Of a stretch of 45,497 bases of DNA, positions 33,437 to 42,069 are shown piece after piece. Position 1 is the first letter of the stretch. Each line of letters begins with the position of its first letter. The translations under genes and the position numbers were made by a program. The notes beneath the pieces are model-generated. The model did no database searches and had not been told where the DNA came from. It was given only the letters and a program-made list of their open reading frames with translations. Source of the DNA: an uncultured Lachnospiraceae bacterium (GTDB lineage Bacteria; Bacillota; Clostridia; Lachnospirales; Lachnospiraceae); contig CATJHO010000129.1 of assembly GCA_949740535.1 (NCBI GenBank), forward strand, positions 1 to 45,497, written 5' to 3'.

Positions 33437-36142
33437 GTGTTGGATAAATGGTTTGAAATTATCTTTGACCATAAGATCAGTCTCCGCGAGCGGATGTTCC
33501 GCGTGGTTACAAGCATCTGCATGCTTGCATTGATTTTTATCCTGCCCCTGGGCAGAAGTTTAATAAATATGCTGTTACTGGCAGTCAGCCTTGCGGTTAT
33601 GGCGCTGGTAGTAAAATTCAGTATTAAAAAGGAATGCATCAACGGTGGAGCTACGGTTATTACCATTCTGCTTCTTGTGCTGTTTCCCGTCAGCTTTTTT
33701 TCGGCCGGGGGATTTTACAGTGGAATGCCGGAATGGTTTGTACTCTGCTTTGTGTATATCAGTATTACTCTGAAGGGGAGGCGGAAGGCGGGATTTTTTC
33801 TGTTCTGTATACTGGAGACACTGACATGTTACTATCTTGCCTTTTATTATCCGGAGCTGGCTGCCCGGAATACCCAGAGTCATTCTTTCTTTGATTCCGC
33901 AATCTCGGTTGTTATGGTGGGTGTGCTGACCAGTTTGATGCTGGTATTTCTAAACCGCATTTATGAGGAGGAAAATGAGATTTCCAGACAGCAGAAAAAG
34001 GAAATCGAGGAGCTTAATAAGGCGGAGAATCATTTTTTTGCCAGCATGAGCCATGAGATCCGCACTCCTATTAATACCATTATCGGGTTAAACGAGATTA
34101 TTCTCAGAGGTGACATTCCCCAGGATGTTGCAGAAAATGCAAGAAATATTCAGGGTGCCAGTAAAATACTGCTGACTCTTATCAATGACATTTTGGATCT
34201 GTCCAAGATTAAATCCGGAAAAATGGAGATTGTAAATGTTTCCTATGAGACAGGAGAGCTTTTTTCGGAGATTGTCAATATGATCTGGATTAAGGCCAGG
34301 GAAAAGGGACTGGAGTTCCGGCTTCATGTGGATTCTTCCATTCCAAGCATGCTTTGTGGAGATGAGGTGCGTATTAAGCAGGTTCTGATTAACCTGCTGA
34401 ACAATGCCTTAAAGTATACCAGTGAGGGTTCCATCACTCTTTCCGTACGCTGCGAGCGTCTTGGGCTGAACCGGGTGCGTGTATGGTATACGGTGGAGGA
34501 TACGGGGCAGGGAGTGAAGAAGGAGAGCATTCCCTATATTTTCAATGCATTTAAGCGTGTGGATCAAGAGAAAAACCGTCATATTGAGGGTACGGGACTC
34601 GGACTCAGCATTGTGCATCAGCTGGTAGAGCTGATGGGCGGCGAGATCAGCGTCAACAGTGTTTATACAAAGGGTTCCACTTTTATTGTGATGTTAGAAC
34701 AGGATATTGTGGATGACAAGGAGCTTGGAACCTTTACACTGGCTTCCCGCGCAAAAGTCCACGCGGGAGAGCAGTATCAGCAGAGCTTTGAGGCTCCGGA
34801 GGCTCATGTTCTGGTAGTGGATGATAATGACATGAATCTGATGGTGGTGCGCAAGCTTCTTGCAGCGACAAAGATTCAGCTTGACACGGCCTTAAGCGGG
34901 GCTGAGTGTCTTAGAAGAACCCAGAATCAGCATTATGATGTAATTTTGATGGATCATCTGATGCCGCAGATGGACGGAATCCAGTGTCTTCACCGGCTGC
35001 GCACACAGCCAGGGGGGCTTTGTCAGGATTCGCCGGTTATTGCTCTTACAGCCAATGCGGGAAGTGACAATCAGCTTCTCTATAAAAAGGAGGGATTCAG
35101 CGGGTATCTGGCAAAGCCGGTGAGCGGCGCGCTTCTTGAGGCTGCGGTGCTGAGCCTCCTGCCAAGGGAACTGGTGAATTTGTCACAGGAGTCAGATCTG
35201 ACAGAAATTGGGAAGGATATTCTTATCTTCGAGCAGACACAGCGGCTGTCACTTATGGTGACTACGGACAGTGTGTGTGATCTTCCGGAATCTCTGCGGA
35301 AGGAATTCGGTATTTCCGTCTGTCCTTATTATGTCTGCACGGATAAGGGGCGGTTTCTGGATGAAGTGGAGCTGAGAGCGGATGAGTTGCTGCTGCATAT
35401 GCTGGATGGGAAGAGCGGACATTCGGAGGCTCCGCGGGTAGAGGATTACGAGCGGTTTTTCGCAGAGAAGCTTACGGAAGCCCAGAATGTGGTTCATATT
35501 ACCATGGCAAAGAATGCAAGTGAGGGATATCAGAATGCCCTTGAGGCGGCGAAATCTTTTGAGAATGTGACGGTGCTTGATTCCGGGCATCTTTCCAGCA
35601 GTCTTGGGCTGATTGTGCTGTATGCTGCTTCTATGGCAGAGCAGCATGCAACGAAGGCGGAAATTGTGAGACTGGTGGAGGATCTGAAGAAGCACATTTC
35701 TTCGGCCTTTATCATTAAAAGTACACATATGATGTGCCAGGCAGGACAGATTCCCAAAAGGACGCAGATTGTCTGTGATGCGTTGCTTCTGCATCCGATT
35801 ATTGAGTTAAAGAAGAGCAGGATGGTAGTGACCGGCGTGGAGATGGGGGATTTTGTGCATATGATTAAACGGTATGTGCGGAAGGTGCTTCAGGATGCGC
35901 GGAATATTGACCGGAGGATTCTGTTTATAACTTATGCGGGGCTTGAGGATCGAAGTATTGCTTATATTCAGAAGTTAGTGAAGCAGTATTGTCCTTTTGA
36001 ACGGGTTTATCTGCAGAAGGCTTCTTCGGCGATTGCATGTAACTGCGGGGCAGGGGCTTTTGGTCTGCTGTTTATGAGAAAGAATGATGCGGCTATTCAT
36101 TTTATGCAGAGGACAGGGACGGACGGACTTCATACAAAATAA
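33437..36142 (+). CDS. membrane hybrid histidine kinase with C-terminal DegV (FakB-like) domain
   Basis: A 901-residue fusion. About six helices lie between residues 20 and 175. HisKA has His206 in ASMSHEIRTPINT; the ATPase has LLNNALKYTSEG, EDTGQGV and GTGLGLSIVHQL. A receiver follows (about 457-575), Asp506 in VILMDHLMPQMDG, Lys in YLAKPV. Residues about 604-885 are a complete DegV fold: TTDSVCDLP, ITMAKNASEGYQNA, VLDSGHLSSSLGLIVLYAA, LLLHPIIELKKS, ITYAGLED and a final NCGAGAFGLLF. DegV/FakB proteins bind fatty acids. The GTG start follows AGGAGGG by 7 nt. It lies 122 bp after the Hpt kinase with no clear terminator between. Confidence 0.92.
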   Translation: MLDKWFEIIFDHKISLRERMFRVVTSICMLALIFILPLGRSLINMLLLAVSLAVMALVVKFSIKKECINGGATVITILLLVLFPVSFFSAGGFYSGMPEWFVLCFVYISITLKGRRKAGFFLFCILETLTCYYLAFYYPELAARNTQSHSFFDSAISVVMVGVLTSLMLVFLNRIYEEENEISRQQKKEIEELNKAENHFFASMSHEIRTPINTIIGLNEIILRGDIPQDVAENARNIQGASKILLTLINDILDLSKIKSGKMEIVNVSYETGELFSEIVNMIWIKAREKGLEFRLHVDSSIPSMLCGDEVRIKQVLINLLNNALKYTSEGSITLSVRCERLGLNRVRVWYTVEDTGQGVKKESIPYIFNAFKRVDQEKNRHIEGTGLGLSIVHQLVELMGGEISVNSVYTKGSTFIVMLEQDIVDDKELGTFTLASRAKVHAGEQYQQSFEAPEAHVLVVDDNDMNLMVVRKLLAATKIQLDTALSGAECLRRTQNQHYDVILMDHLMPQMDGIQCLHRLRTQPGGLCQDSPVIALTANAGSDNQLLYKKEGFSGYLAKPVSGALLEAAVLSLLPRELVNLSQESDLTEIGKDILIFEQTQRLSLMVTTDSVCDLPESLRKEFGISVCPYYVCTDKGRFLDEVELRADELLLHMLDGKSGHSEAPRVEDYERFFAEKLTEAQNVVHITMAKNASEGYQNALEAAKSFENVTVLDSGHLSSSLGLIVLYAASMAEQHATKAEIVRLVEDLKKHISSAFIIKSTHMMCQAGQIPKRTQIVCDALLLHPIIELKKSRMVVTGVEMGDFVHMIKRYVRKVLQDARNIDRRILFITYAGLEDRSIAYIQKLVKQYCPFERVYLQKASSAIACNCGAGAFGLLFMRKNDAAIHFMQRTGTDGLHTK

Positions 36143-36244
36143 GACAGCAGTCGTTTCGATATCCCTGCAGTAAGGAATGTTCCCTCCTTGATTACAACTG
36201 TTTGGAAGGTTTACGCATAGGAGGTCTGCTCTGAACGGACACGG

Positions 36245-36280
36245 GCCTCTCGGATCTTTTGGATTCGGGAGGCTTTTTCT
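36245..36280 (+). terminator. strong terminator of the phosphorelay operon
   Basis: A 12-bp stem with G-T pairs (36245-36256 with 36262-36273), a T-rich tight loop and TTTTT (36274-36278). Confidence 0.85.
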
Positions 36281-36293
36281 GCTTAAAATTGTG

Positions 36294-36322
36294 TTGCGCT
36301 TTTGGGGGGATTGTGCTATGAT
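36294..36322 (+). promoter_or_regulatory. promoter of the glycine riboswitch transcript
   Basis: -35 TTGCGC (36294-36299), 17-bp spacer, -10 TATGAT (36317-36322); start expected near 36329, about 20 nt before the aptamer. Confidence 0.6.
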
Positions 36323-36349
36323 ACTTTCTGTCGGACAAAAATTGACAAA

Positions 36350-36445
36350 CTCTGGAGAGTCTCAGTAAATGAGCGCCGAAGGTGTAACGCAGTTCTTCTG
36401 CCGCAATGCAGGAAGGCTGTCTATCTCTCAGGCAAAAGGACAGGG
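36350..36445 (+). ncRNA. glycine riboswitch aptamer
   Basis: Contains the conserved glycine riboswitch core: CTCTGGAGAG (36350-36359), GCGCCGAAGG (36373-36382) and CTCTCAGGCAAAAGGACAG (36425-36443). P1 can form between CTCTG (36350-36354) and CAGGG (36441-36445). Only one full aptamer is visible; a second copy of the core is absent downstream. It lies in front of an AGCS symporter gene, a known context for this riboswitch. Residues of a partner (ghost) helix may be present in the flanks. Confidence 0.92.
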
Positions 36446-36596
36446 CGTAAATGCAGATGTTCTAACTCTTTGGAGGGCTGATGGTAAATCGGCTCTTATT
36501 TTTGTGCAAAGTTTGGCTTCGGCAAAACTGGTTGTGTCCGGAGGATTGAATAGCCGGACATAAGATATCACAATTAGGAAAAGAGAGGGAAAAATC
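36446..36596 (+). promoter_or_regulatory. expression-platform region of the glycine riboswitch
   Basis: Two hairpins: one with a TTCG loop (36510-36529) and TGTCCGG/CCGGACA (36535-36541 with 36554-36560). Neither is followed by a T-run, so control may be translational; the SD (AGAGAGGG, about 36583-36590) is close to the second hairpin. The switching fold could not be determined by eye. Confidence 0.45.
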
Positions 36597-37946
36597 ATGT
36601 TGGAATTTGTGAAGAGTGTGAATGGAGTAATGTGGAGCTATGTGCTTCTGGTCATTCTGTGCGGAACGGGGATTTATTTTACGGTGCGTCTGAAGTTTAT
36701 TCAGGTGCGTAAGTTCGGCGAGGGATGCCGCCTGGTGTTTGGGCATTTTAAGCTGAATGGGGAGAAGCGGGAGCATGGGGAGATGACGCCCCTGCAGTCT
36801 CTGGCTACGGCGATAGCGGCACAGGTGGGAACGGGAAATCTGACGGGAGCGGCTACGGCATTGATTTCCGGCGGGCCTGGGGCTATTTTCTGGATGTGGG
36901 TGAGCGCCTTTTTTGGAATGGCTACAATTTATGGGGAGGCTGCTTTGGCCCAGGAGTATAAGACAACGGAGAATGGTGAGGTTACAGGCGGTCCGGTTTA
37001 TTATATTCGTAAAGCTTTTAAAGGAACCTTTGGAAAGGCTCTGGCAGGGCTGTTTGCAGTGTTTATTATTCTGGCATTGGGCTTTATGGGAAATATGGTG
37101 CAGTCCAATTCCATTGGCACGGCGTTTGCCGGGGTATTTAAAGCCAGAAATATCAATCTGTCTCCGGTTGTGATCGGCGTGATTCTGGCGGTTCTGGCGT
37201 TTTTTGTGTTTATCGGCGGTACGAAGCGGCTGGCAGCGGTTGTGGAGAAGATGGTTCCTTTTATGGCAGGGGTTTATATTGTGGGGAGCGTGATTCTGAT
37301 TTGCTTATATATTACGGCGCTTCCGGGAGCTGTCAGCATGATTTTTGTGGGGGCGTTTCAGCCTCAGGCTGTTACAGGCGCGGCGGCAGGTATTACGGTG
37401 CGGGAGGCTGTCCGTTATGGCGTGGCGAGAGGGCTGTTTTCCAATGAAGCAGGAATGGGTTCCACCCCTCATGCCCATGCAAGGGCTGCTGCTAAGAATC
37501 CGCATGAGCAGGGCTTGACGGCTATGATCAGTGTGTTTATTGATACCTTTGTGGTGCTGAATCTGACGGTGTTTTCCGTGCTGACGACGGGAGCTATGTC
37601 TACGGGCGAAGGAGGAATTGCCTTAACACAGGCGGCATTTGCAACTAGCTTTCAGGGATTTGGAGATATTTTTGTGGCGGTGTGTCTCCTGTTCTTTGCA
37701 TTTTCTACGATTTTGAGCTGGCATTTCTTTGGTGAGGTGAATGTGAAATATCTCTTTGGACCGAAGGCGGTGAAGGTGTATTCTCTGATTGTGGTGGTGT
37801 TTATTGTGGTTGGATCTACCTTGAAGGTGGATCTGGTGTGGGAACTGGCAGACTTCTTTAATGGTCTGATGGTGATTCCCAATGCGCTGGCGCTTCTGGC
37901 TCTTGGCGGTGTGGCGGCCAATATCTGTAAGAAGTTTGGAAAATAG
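36597..37946 (+). CDS. sodium:glycine/alanine symporter, AGCS family, riboswitch-controlled
   Basis: A 449-residue polytopic protein. Family features are LATAIAAQVGTGNLTGAATALISGGPGAIFWMWVSAFFGMAT (about residues 65-106) and AVRYGVARGLFSNEAGMGSTPHAHA (about 275-300). The Na+/amino-acid site helices are intact. The glycine riboswitch in the leader points to glycine as a physiological substrate. It is the second AGCS gene in the window; the copy at 978 has no such leader. ATG 36597 follows AGAGAGGG. A GC-rich hairpin comes after the stop. Confidence 0.95.
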   Translation: MLEFVKSVNGVMWSYVLLVILCGTGIYFTVRLKFIQVRKFGEGCRLVFGHFKLNGEKREHGEMTPLQSLATAIAAQVGTGNLTGAATALISGGPGAIFWMWVSAFFGMATIYGEAALAQEYKTTENGEVTGGPVYYIRKAFKGTFGKALAGLFAVFIILALGFMGNMVQSNSIGTAFAGVFKARNINLSPVVIGVILAVLAFFVFIGGTKRLAAVVEKMVPFMAGVYIVGSVILICLYITALPGAVSMIFVGAFQPQAVTGAAAGITVREAVRYGVARGLFSNEAGMGSTPHAHARAAAKNPHEQGLTAMISVFIDTFVVLNLTVFSVLTTGAMSTGEGGIALTQAAFATSFQGFGDIFVAVCLLFFAFSTILSWHFFGEVNVKYLFGPKAVKVYSLIVVVFIVVGSTLKVDLVWELADFFNGLMVIPNALALLALGGVAANICKKFGK

Positions 37947-37957
37947 GAAATGAAAGC

Positions 37958-37984
37958 GGGGCTGTCCGGTTTGCGGGCGGCCCT
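37958..37984 (+). terminator. hairpin after the AGCS gene, probable terminator
   Basis: An 11-bp GC-rich stem with a few G-T pairs (37958-37968 with 37974-37984) and GTTTG loop; only a weak T-rich tail directly after, with a longer T-rich stretch at 37999-38010. Confidence 0.5.
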
Positions 37985-38160
37985 GTATTCATTTGCGGTT
38001 TTTTGTTTTTATGGATGAAATCTGTTGGTCCTCAAAGAGGATGTATCCGATTCTTAAGGTGTGTCCGCAGAGGGGTGAATTGTAATCTGATGGGAAATGA
38101 AGTATATTTATAATTGTAACAAAAAATTTGGGTATTTAGCATTACGGAGGAGCGGCTTTG

Positions 38161-38829
38161 ATGAGGAATAGCTTTCTGGATAAGGAAGAGAAGAATACAG
38201 ATAATTATAAAATGCTCTGTGAAAAATGGCGTGAGATTTACCGGGATCTGGATCATGATGCGCTGGAACGGCAGTTTGGACTGGAGTGTGATGAAGCGGC
38301 GCGCTATATTACGTATTTTCATGAGAAATACCGGTTGGATAAGGAGAGCGGTATGCTGACACTGGTTTCGGATCCGGATCGGGAGCTGGGGTTTCATACG
38401 GTGATGACGATTTATCATTTGTTTTATTATTCAAAGCCGGAGGCCAGGGTGAAAGGGGAGTTTGTGCCTTTTCGCCAGGTGAAGCGGGCGGCGCCTTTTG
38501 ACGGGGCTTTCCGGAGGAATATTCTGGAGCCTTTGGCGAGGGCTTTTGATGGGAAGGCGGAGGCGCTTCGGCGGGCTTGCATTGCGCTTGGGGGCGAGGC
38601 TGTTTCCCAGGGGGATGTGGGGTATCGCATTCCGGCTTTTGACTGTATGCCGTTGATGGTAGTGTTCTGGGATGGGGATGAAGAATTTCCGGCGCAGGCG
38701 AATATTTTGTTTGATGCGGATATTACGGATTATCTCCATGAGGAGACGGTGGTTTGCGCGGCGGCGGATCTGTTTCGGAGGCTGGTGGAGGAAGCGGGGC
38801 TTTTGGATGCGCGGAGGCCGTTTGCATAG
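38161..38829 (+). CDS. DUF3786 family protein
   Basis: A 222-residue soluble protein that fits DUF3786 by eye: an N-terminal NYKMLCEKWREIYRDLDHDALERQFGLE segment, TIYHLFYYSKPEARVKGEFVPFRQVKRAAPF in the middle, the GGEAVSQGDVGYRIPAFDCMPLMVVFWDGDEEFPAQANILFD core and a final YLHEE. The function is not established; related proteins occur in anaerobes that use corrinoid or other C1 enzymes. ATG 38161 (9 nt from GGAGGAG) was preferred over the TTG at 38158. It is convergent with the radical SAM operon, 44 bp apart, with no clear terminator. Confidence 0.8.
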   Translation: MRNSFLDKEEKNTDNYKMLCEKWREIYRDLDHDALERQFGLECDEAARYITYFHEKYRLDKESGMLTLVSDPDRELGFHTVMTIYHLFYYSKPEARVKGEFVPFRQVKRAAPFDGAFRRNILEPLARAFDGKAEALRRACIALGGEAVSQGDVGYRIPAFDCMPLMVVFWDGDEEFPAQANILFDADITDYLHEETVVCAAADLFRRLVEEAGLLDARRPFA

Positions 38830-38873
38830 AGAGGGCTCTGCCTGTGGGGGAGTTTCAGGATATGGGTCCCGGT

Positions 38874-40127
38874 TCACAGTTCTATATGGCCTGGGAAGGC
38901 TTCTTTTCGCATGATTCCCCACATTTTGTCGATGTAGGCCAGGGTGTAAAAGTTTTCGTAGTAGTGGTAGTAGAAGGCGCCTTTTAGGGTCATGCGGTAT
39001 AGGGGGCCTTCTTTTGTTATAAAACCAAGAAGTTTTGCGGCTGTCAGCTCGAAGCCGTACATTTTTTTCAGGGAAATGCCGAAAAAGTGTTCGAAATCGG
39101 TTTCGTTTATCTGGGTGCTGTAGGCGGTCCAGAAGAGATAGTATATCATTCTCTGGCGTAAGGAGAATCGGAGTGTCAAGGAGGTCGGAAGCTGCTGGCG
39201 GTCAATCCGGCGGCAGTATTCTTCTATGGAAAAGGTGTTGATTTTGAACTGCTCCCGTAATAGGGTTGCAGCGGAGCATCCGAAGCCGAGGAAGCTGTCT
39301 CTTGTCATGGAGGAGTAACAGGCGTTCTTTTGGCTTGAAAAGGTCCAGATGGAGGTGCGTGCGTATCCCTGGTTTTGGCAGTAAGTGGTTATTTTGTTTA
39401 GAAGGTTTTGTTTTTCTTTCTTTTTCATGGGGTGGAGAGGGGCTGCTGTAAAGGTAAAGTCGATAAAGGGATAGATGGCGATGTGGTTGGCTCCATGTGT
39501 GAAGGCGGTGTCGATATCTGTTTTTAAATCTTCGAAGGTCTGGTTTGGCAGGGCGAAGATGAAGTCCATGGAAATGGTTTCAAAGGTGACGGCTTTTAGA
39601 GCGTGTTCGATTGTGGAAGGGTCTATGCTTTGGCGGCCCAGGAGTGTTTGATATTTTTTTTGGAAGGATTGTATGCCGATGCTGATTTTTGTTATGCCGG
39701 CGGTTTTGAGTTTTTGCAGCAGGGGGGCTGTTACATCCTCCGGGTGCAGCTCGATTCCGATTCCTTCTGTTATGATAAAATACTGCCTAAGGGCTTCGAT
39801 GATTTCCGGCAGGCGTTCTGCTGCGAGAGCCGGTGTTCCGCCGCCGAAATAGAGACTGGTGACGGTTTTCTCTGCGGCTGATTGTCTGCCGATCAGATGG
39901 ATTTCTTTTAAGAGGCTGTCTATATAATGGTTACATAATTCCTCGGAATATAAAACCTTACAGTAGGGACAGAAACTGCAGATGCTTCTGCAGAATGGGA
40001 TGTGGACATACAGGCCCAGATTTTCGCAGACTTCAAAGGGAAGCTGTTCATCAAATTCATTCGTAAATACAAAAGGTTTCTGAGAGCGGGTCAGCCACAT
40101 CCGTGTTAGATTTGTTATTGTGCCCAT
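38874..40127 (-). CDS. HemW/coproporphyrinogen oxidase-like radical SAM protein
   Basis: A 417-residue radical SAM enzyme of the HemN/HemW class. The cluster motif is CRSICSFCPYC (CxxxCxxC plus an extra Cys) after YVHIPF. SLYFGGGTPALAAERL binds SAM, and ISIGIQSFQKKYQTLLGR and MDFIFALPNQTFEDLKTDI are family signatures. The C-terminal HemN-type region is present but divergent. Heme synthesis genes are not nearby, so the call is limited to the class. An SD AGGAG precedes the start. It is the last gene of a minus-strand group with a second radical SAM protein and a HAD phosphatase and has its own promoter in the 129-bp gap. Confidence 0.85.
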   Translation of the reverse strand: MGTITNLTRMWLTRSQKPFVFTNEFDEQLPFEVCENLGLYVHIPFCRSICSFCPYCKVLYSEELCNHYIDSLLKEIHLIGRQSAAEKTVTSLYFGGGTPALAAERLPEIIEALRQYFIITEGIGIELHPEDVTAPLLQKLKTAGITKISIGIQSFQKKYQTLLGRQSIDPSTIEHALKAVTFETISMDFIFALPNQTFEDLKTDIDTAFTHGANHIAIYPFIDFTFTAAPLHPMKKKEKQNLLNKITTYCQNQGYARTSIWTFSSQKNACYSSMTRDSFLGFGCSAATLLREQFKINTFSIEEYCRRIDRQQLPTSLTLRFSLRQRMIYYLFWTAYSTQINETDFEHFFGISLKKMYGFELTAAKLLGFITKEGPLYRMTLKGAFYYHYYENFYTLAYIDKMWGIMRKEAFPGHIEL

Positions 40128-40163
40128 AGTGTCTCCTGTTTCGAGTTCCGTAATAATATTCTT

Positions 40164-40191
40164 AGTATATTTGTATAAAATCCATTTCCAA
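40164..40191 (-). promoter_or_regulatory. promoter for the HemW-like gene
   Basis: On the minus strand: -35 TTGGAA (40186-40191), 16-bp spacer, -10 TATACT (40164-40169), about 37 bp before the start codon. Confidence 0.45.
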
Positions 40192-40256
40192 TCACAAATG
40201 CATGTGCCTGTAAAATAATTTGTGAACTAAGAAGAATATTACTGTTTTCCGGTTTT

Positions 40257-41159
40257 TTATATGTATTTCAGGTAGGTCCGCAGCATTTCCCAGATGATTT
40301 TTACATTTCCCCGGAACAATAGTGTATATTCCGCCACAAAGAAATACCCGCATTGACTGCACAGCCCCGGAACGTCGATGCAGCGTCCGCAGACGCTCAG
40401 CTTTCCGTTTTCCATCACTACGCATTGATGGCAGGGCGTTGGAAAGGTATTGTTGATCAGGCAGGGAAAGGCGCTTTTCAGGTTAAAAACAGGCGCTCCC
40501 TTTTTCATCATCTGCGTAATCACAGCACAGCAGTCTGCCTTTTCCTCACGGGTCAGAGCCAGTTCTTTTGTATCCGGATAGGGCGTATGAAAGTTAAAGG
40601 AAACAGCCCGGACATTGGGAAGCTCCATTGCTTTTTGGCAGACGTCTTTTATGGTATTCTTGTTGATCTGATTTACTGCCATATAGAAGCAGATATTGTC
40701 GGAGGAAGCATGTTGAATGTTGTTTATTATGGTATCATAGGTGCTGCCGCGAATCAGATTGTGCTTTTCCCGGTTTCCGTCGAGGCTGAGAAGAATCAGA
40801 TCTGCTTCCGGCAGATCTATGGGGAATGTGCCGTTTGTGACTACATTTACGATTAAAAATCCGGTCTGTCTGGCCTCGATTACCAGATCGCGCAGGGTTT
40901 TTCCGCTGTCCTGCCACAAAAAGGTTTCACCGCCGCAGAAGAACAGAATGCGCACACCCATTTCATACAGGAGCTTCATTTCCTGCTTGATCTGTGCATA
41001 GGGATGAATCACAGCCGTAATGTTATTGACCGAACAGTGCTTACACTTCAAATTGCATTTGTCTGTCACAATCACAGTTCCCAGAATCGGTTCTTTTTTC
41101 CGGAACAGCACAGTCTTGATTCCAAACCTGGCAAAATAGAGAAACGATGACAGTTTCAT
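40257..41159 (-). CDS. radical SAM protein with C-terminal cysteine cluster (SPASM-like)
   Basis: A 300-residue enzyme. The cluster motif CNLKCKHC lies near residue 33, GGETFLW is the SAM-binding GGE motif (about 75-81), and NVVTNGT and LLSLDG follow. The C-terminal part has CHQC, CGRC and CSQCGYF, enough Cys for one or two auxiliary clusters as in SPASM or DUF3463-type enzymes. The substrate is unknown; no precursor peptide is visible next to it. The start codon overlaps the stop of the HAD gene (TAATG), so the two are coupled. Confidence 0.85.
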   Translation of the reverse strand: MKLSSFLYFARFGIKTVLFRKKEPILGTVIVTDKCNLKCKHCSVNNITAVIHPYAQIKQEMKLLYEMGVRILFFCGGETFLWQDSGKTLRDLVIEARQTGFLIVNVVTNGTFPIDLPEADLILLSLDGNREKHNLIRGSTYDTIINNIQHASSDNICFYMAVNQINKNTIKDVCQKAMELPNVRAVSFNFHTPYPDTKELALTREEKADCCAVITQMMKKGAPVFNLKSAFPCLINNTFPTPCHQCVVMENGKLSVCGRCIDVPGLCSQCGYFFVAEYTLLFRGNVKIIWEMLRTYLKYI

Positions 41160-41965
41160 TACTGCTTACCTTTCCATTCATGGGCCAGACCGTAGGAAAC
41201 AGCATCTGCAAGTCCGCCGTTGTCTATGTCCTTTGCCACGTAGTCTGCGGCTTTTTGGACCTCCGGCATGGCATTTCCCATAGCGATGCCAAGACCCGCA
41301 GCCTGAATCATTTCCAGATCATTCATGCTGTCACCGATTGCCACTGCCTGGGACCAGTCAGCGTGATAGTGGGCCAGAACCCGCTCGATTCCTCTGATTT
41401 TACCGTTCTGGGCGGGAATTACATCAGCGCCGCCAATCATCTCTCCCATGTAGAAAAGCTTGAGTTCGGGAAAATGCCGCTGGGTTTCCTGGATAATATC
41501 GAGAGGTTCGTTCAGGAAGAAGGAATAGACGGGTTTGGAGCACAGCTCCTTAAAGGCGGCATCTCCTTTTGCCAGATGTATCTCTACCTCCTGGATATGG
41601 GACTTTCGATAGCGTTCCAGACTGGAGACATAGAACTGGCCTTCCGAGGAGGTAAAGAGCAGATAGCCCTTTTCCTGCACAAAGTCTATAAGACGGCTTT
41701 TCAAATCCTGGTCCATGGGATGCTCCCAGAGTGTTTCCCCTTCCATCTGGACAATGGCTCCATTGGCTCCGATGACGCCGTCCGGAGTAAAGCCTTCCGG
41801 AAGAGCAGGAAGAGAATCTGTCGTAAGCCCGCGGCCGCTGGCAAGGACAGCCTTGTGTCCGGCCTGCTGGATGGACACAAGAGCTTCTACAGCTCCCTTG
41901 GGAATGCGGCTGGTCTGGTGGCTGAAAATGGTATTGTCATAGTCAATAAAAAAGAATTTTTCCAT
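41159..41965 (-). CDS. Cof-type HAD-IIB phosphatase
   Basis: A 268-residue haloacid dehalogenase-type phosphatase. Motif I is DYDNT (residues 8-12, with the catalytic DxD variant), motif II LASGRG, and motif III/IV AIGDSMNDLEMIQAAGLGIAMGNA. The C2 cap in the middle places it in the Cof/YbiV group, which act on sugar phosphates or flavin/pyridoxal phosphates. It is first in the minus-strand operon and shares the TAATG overlap with the radical SAM gene. SD AGAGGAG precedes the start. Confidence 0.92.
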   Translation of the reverse strand: MEKFFFIDYDNTIFSHQTSRIPKGAVEALVSIQQAGHKAVLASGRGLTTDSLPALPEGFTPDGVIGANGAIVQMEGETLWEHPMDQDLKSRLIDFVQEKGYLLFTSSEGQFYVSSLERYRKSHIQEVEIHLAKGDAAFKELCSKPVYSFFLNEPLDIIQETQRHFPELKLFYMGEMIGGADVIPAQNGKIRGIERVLAHYHADWSQAVAIGDSMNDLEMIQAAGLGIAMGNAMPEVQKAADYVAKDIDNGGLADAVSYGLAHEWKGKQ

Positions 41966-42069
41966 ACGTACTCCTCTTACCCTCTTCTGACAGGGGCACT
42001 GTAATGTGATTGTTCCATTATACCTTATTTTGAGGAAAAAGGATACCGAAAAAATGTTTTGTTCTTTGA

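Noticed and set aside
40128-40256. Possible small RiPP precursor between the two radical SAM genes
   Set aside because: The only frame crossing the gap (40192-40425) runs through the radical SAM gene in another frame and has no leader/core look or SD.
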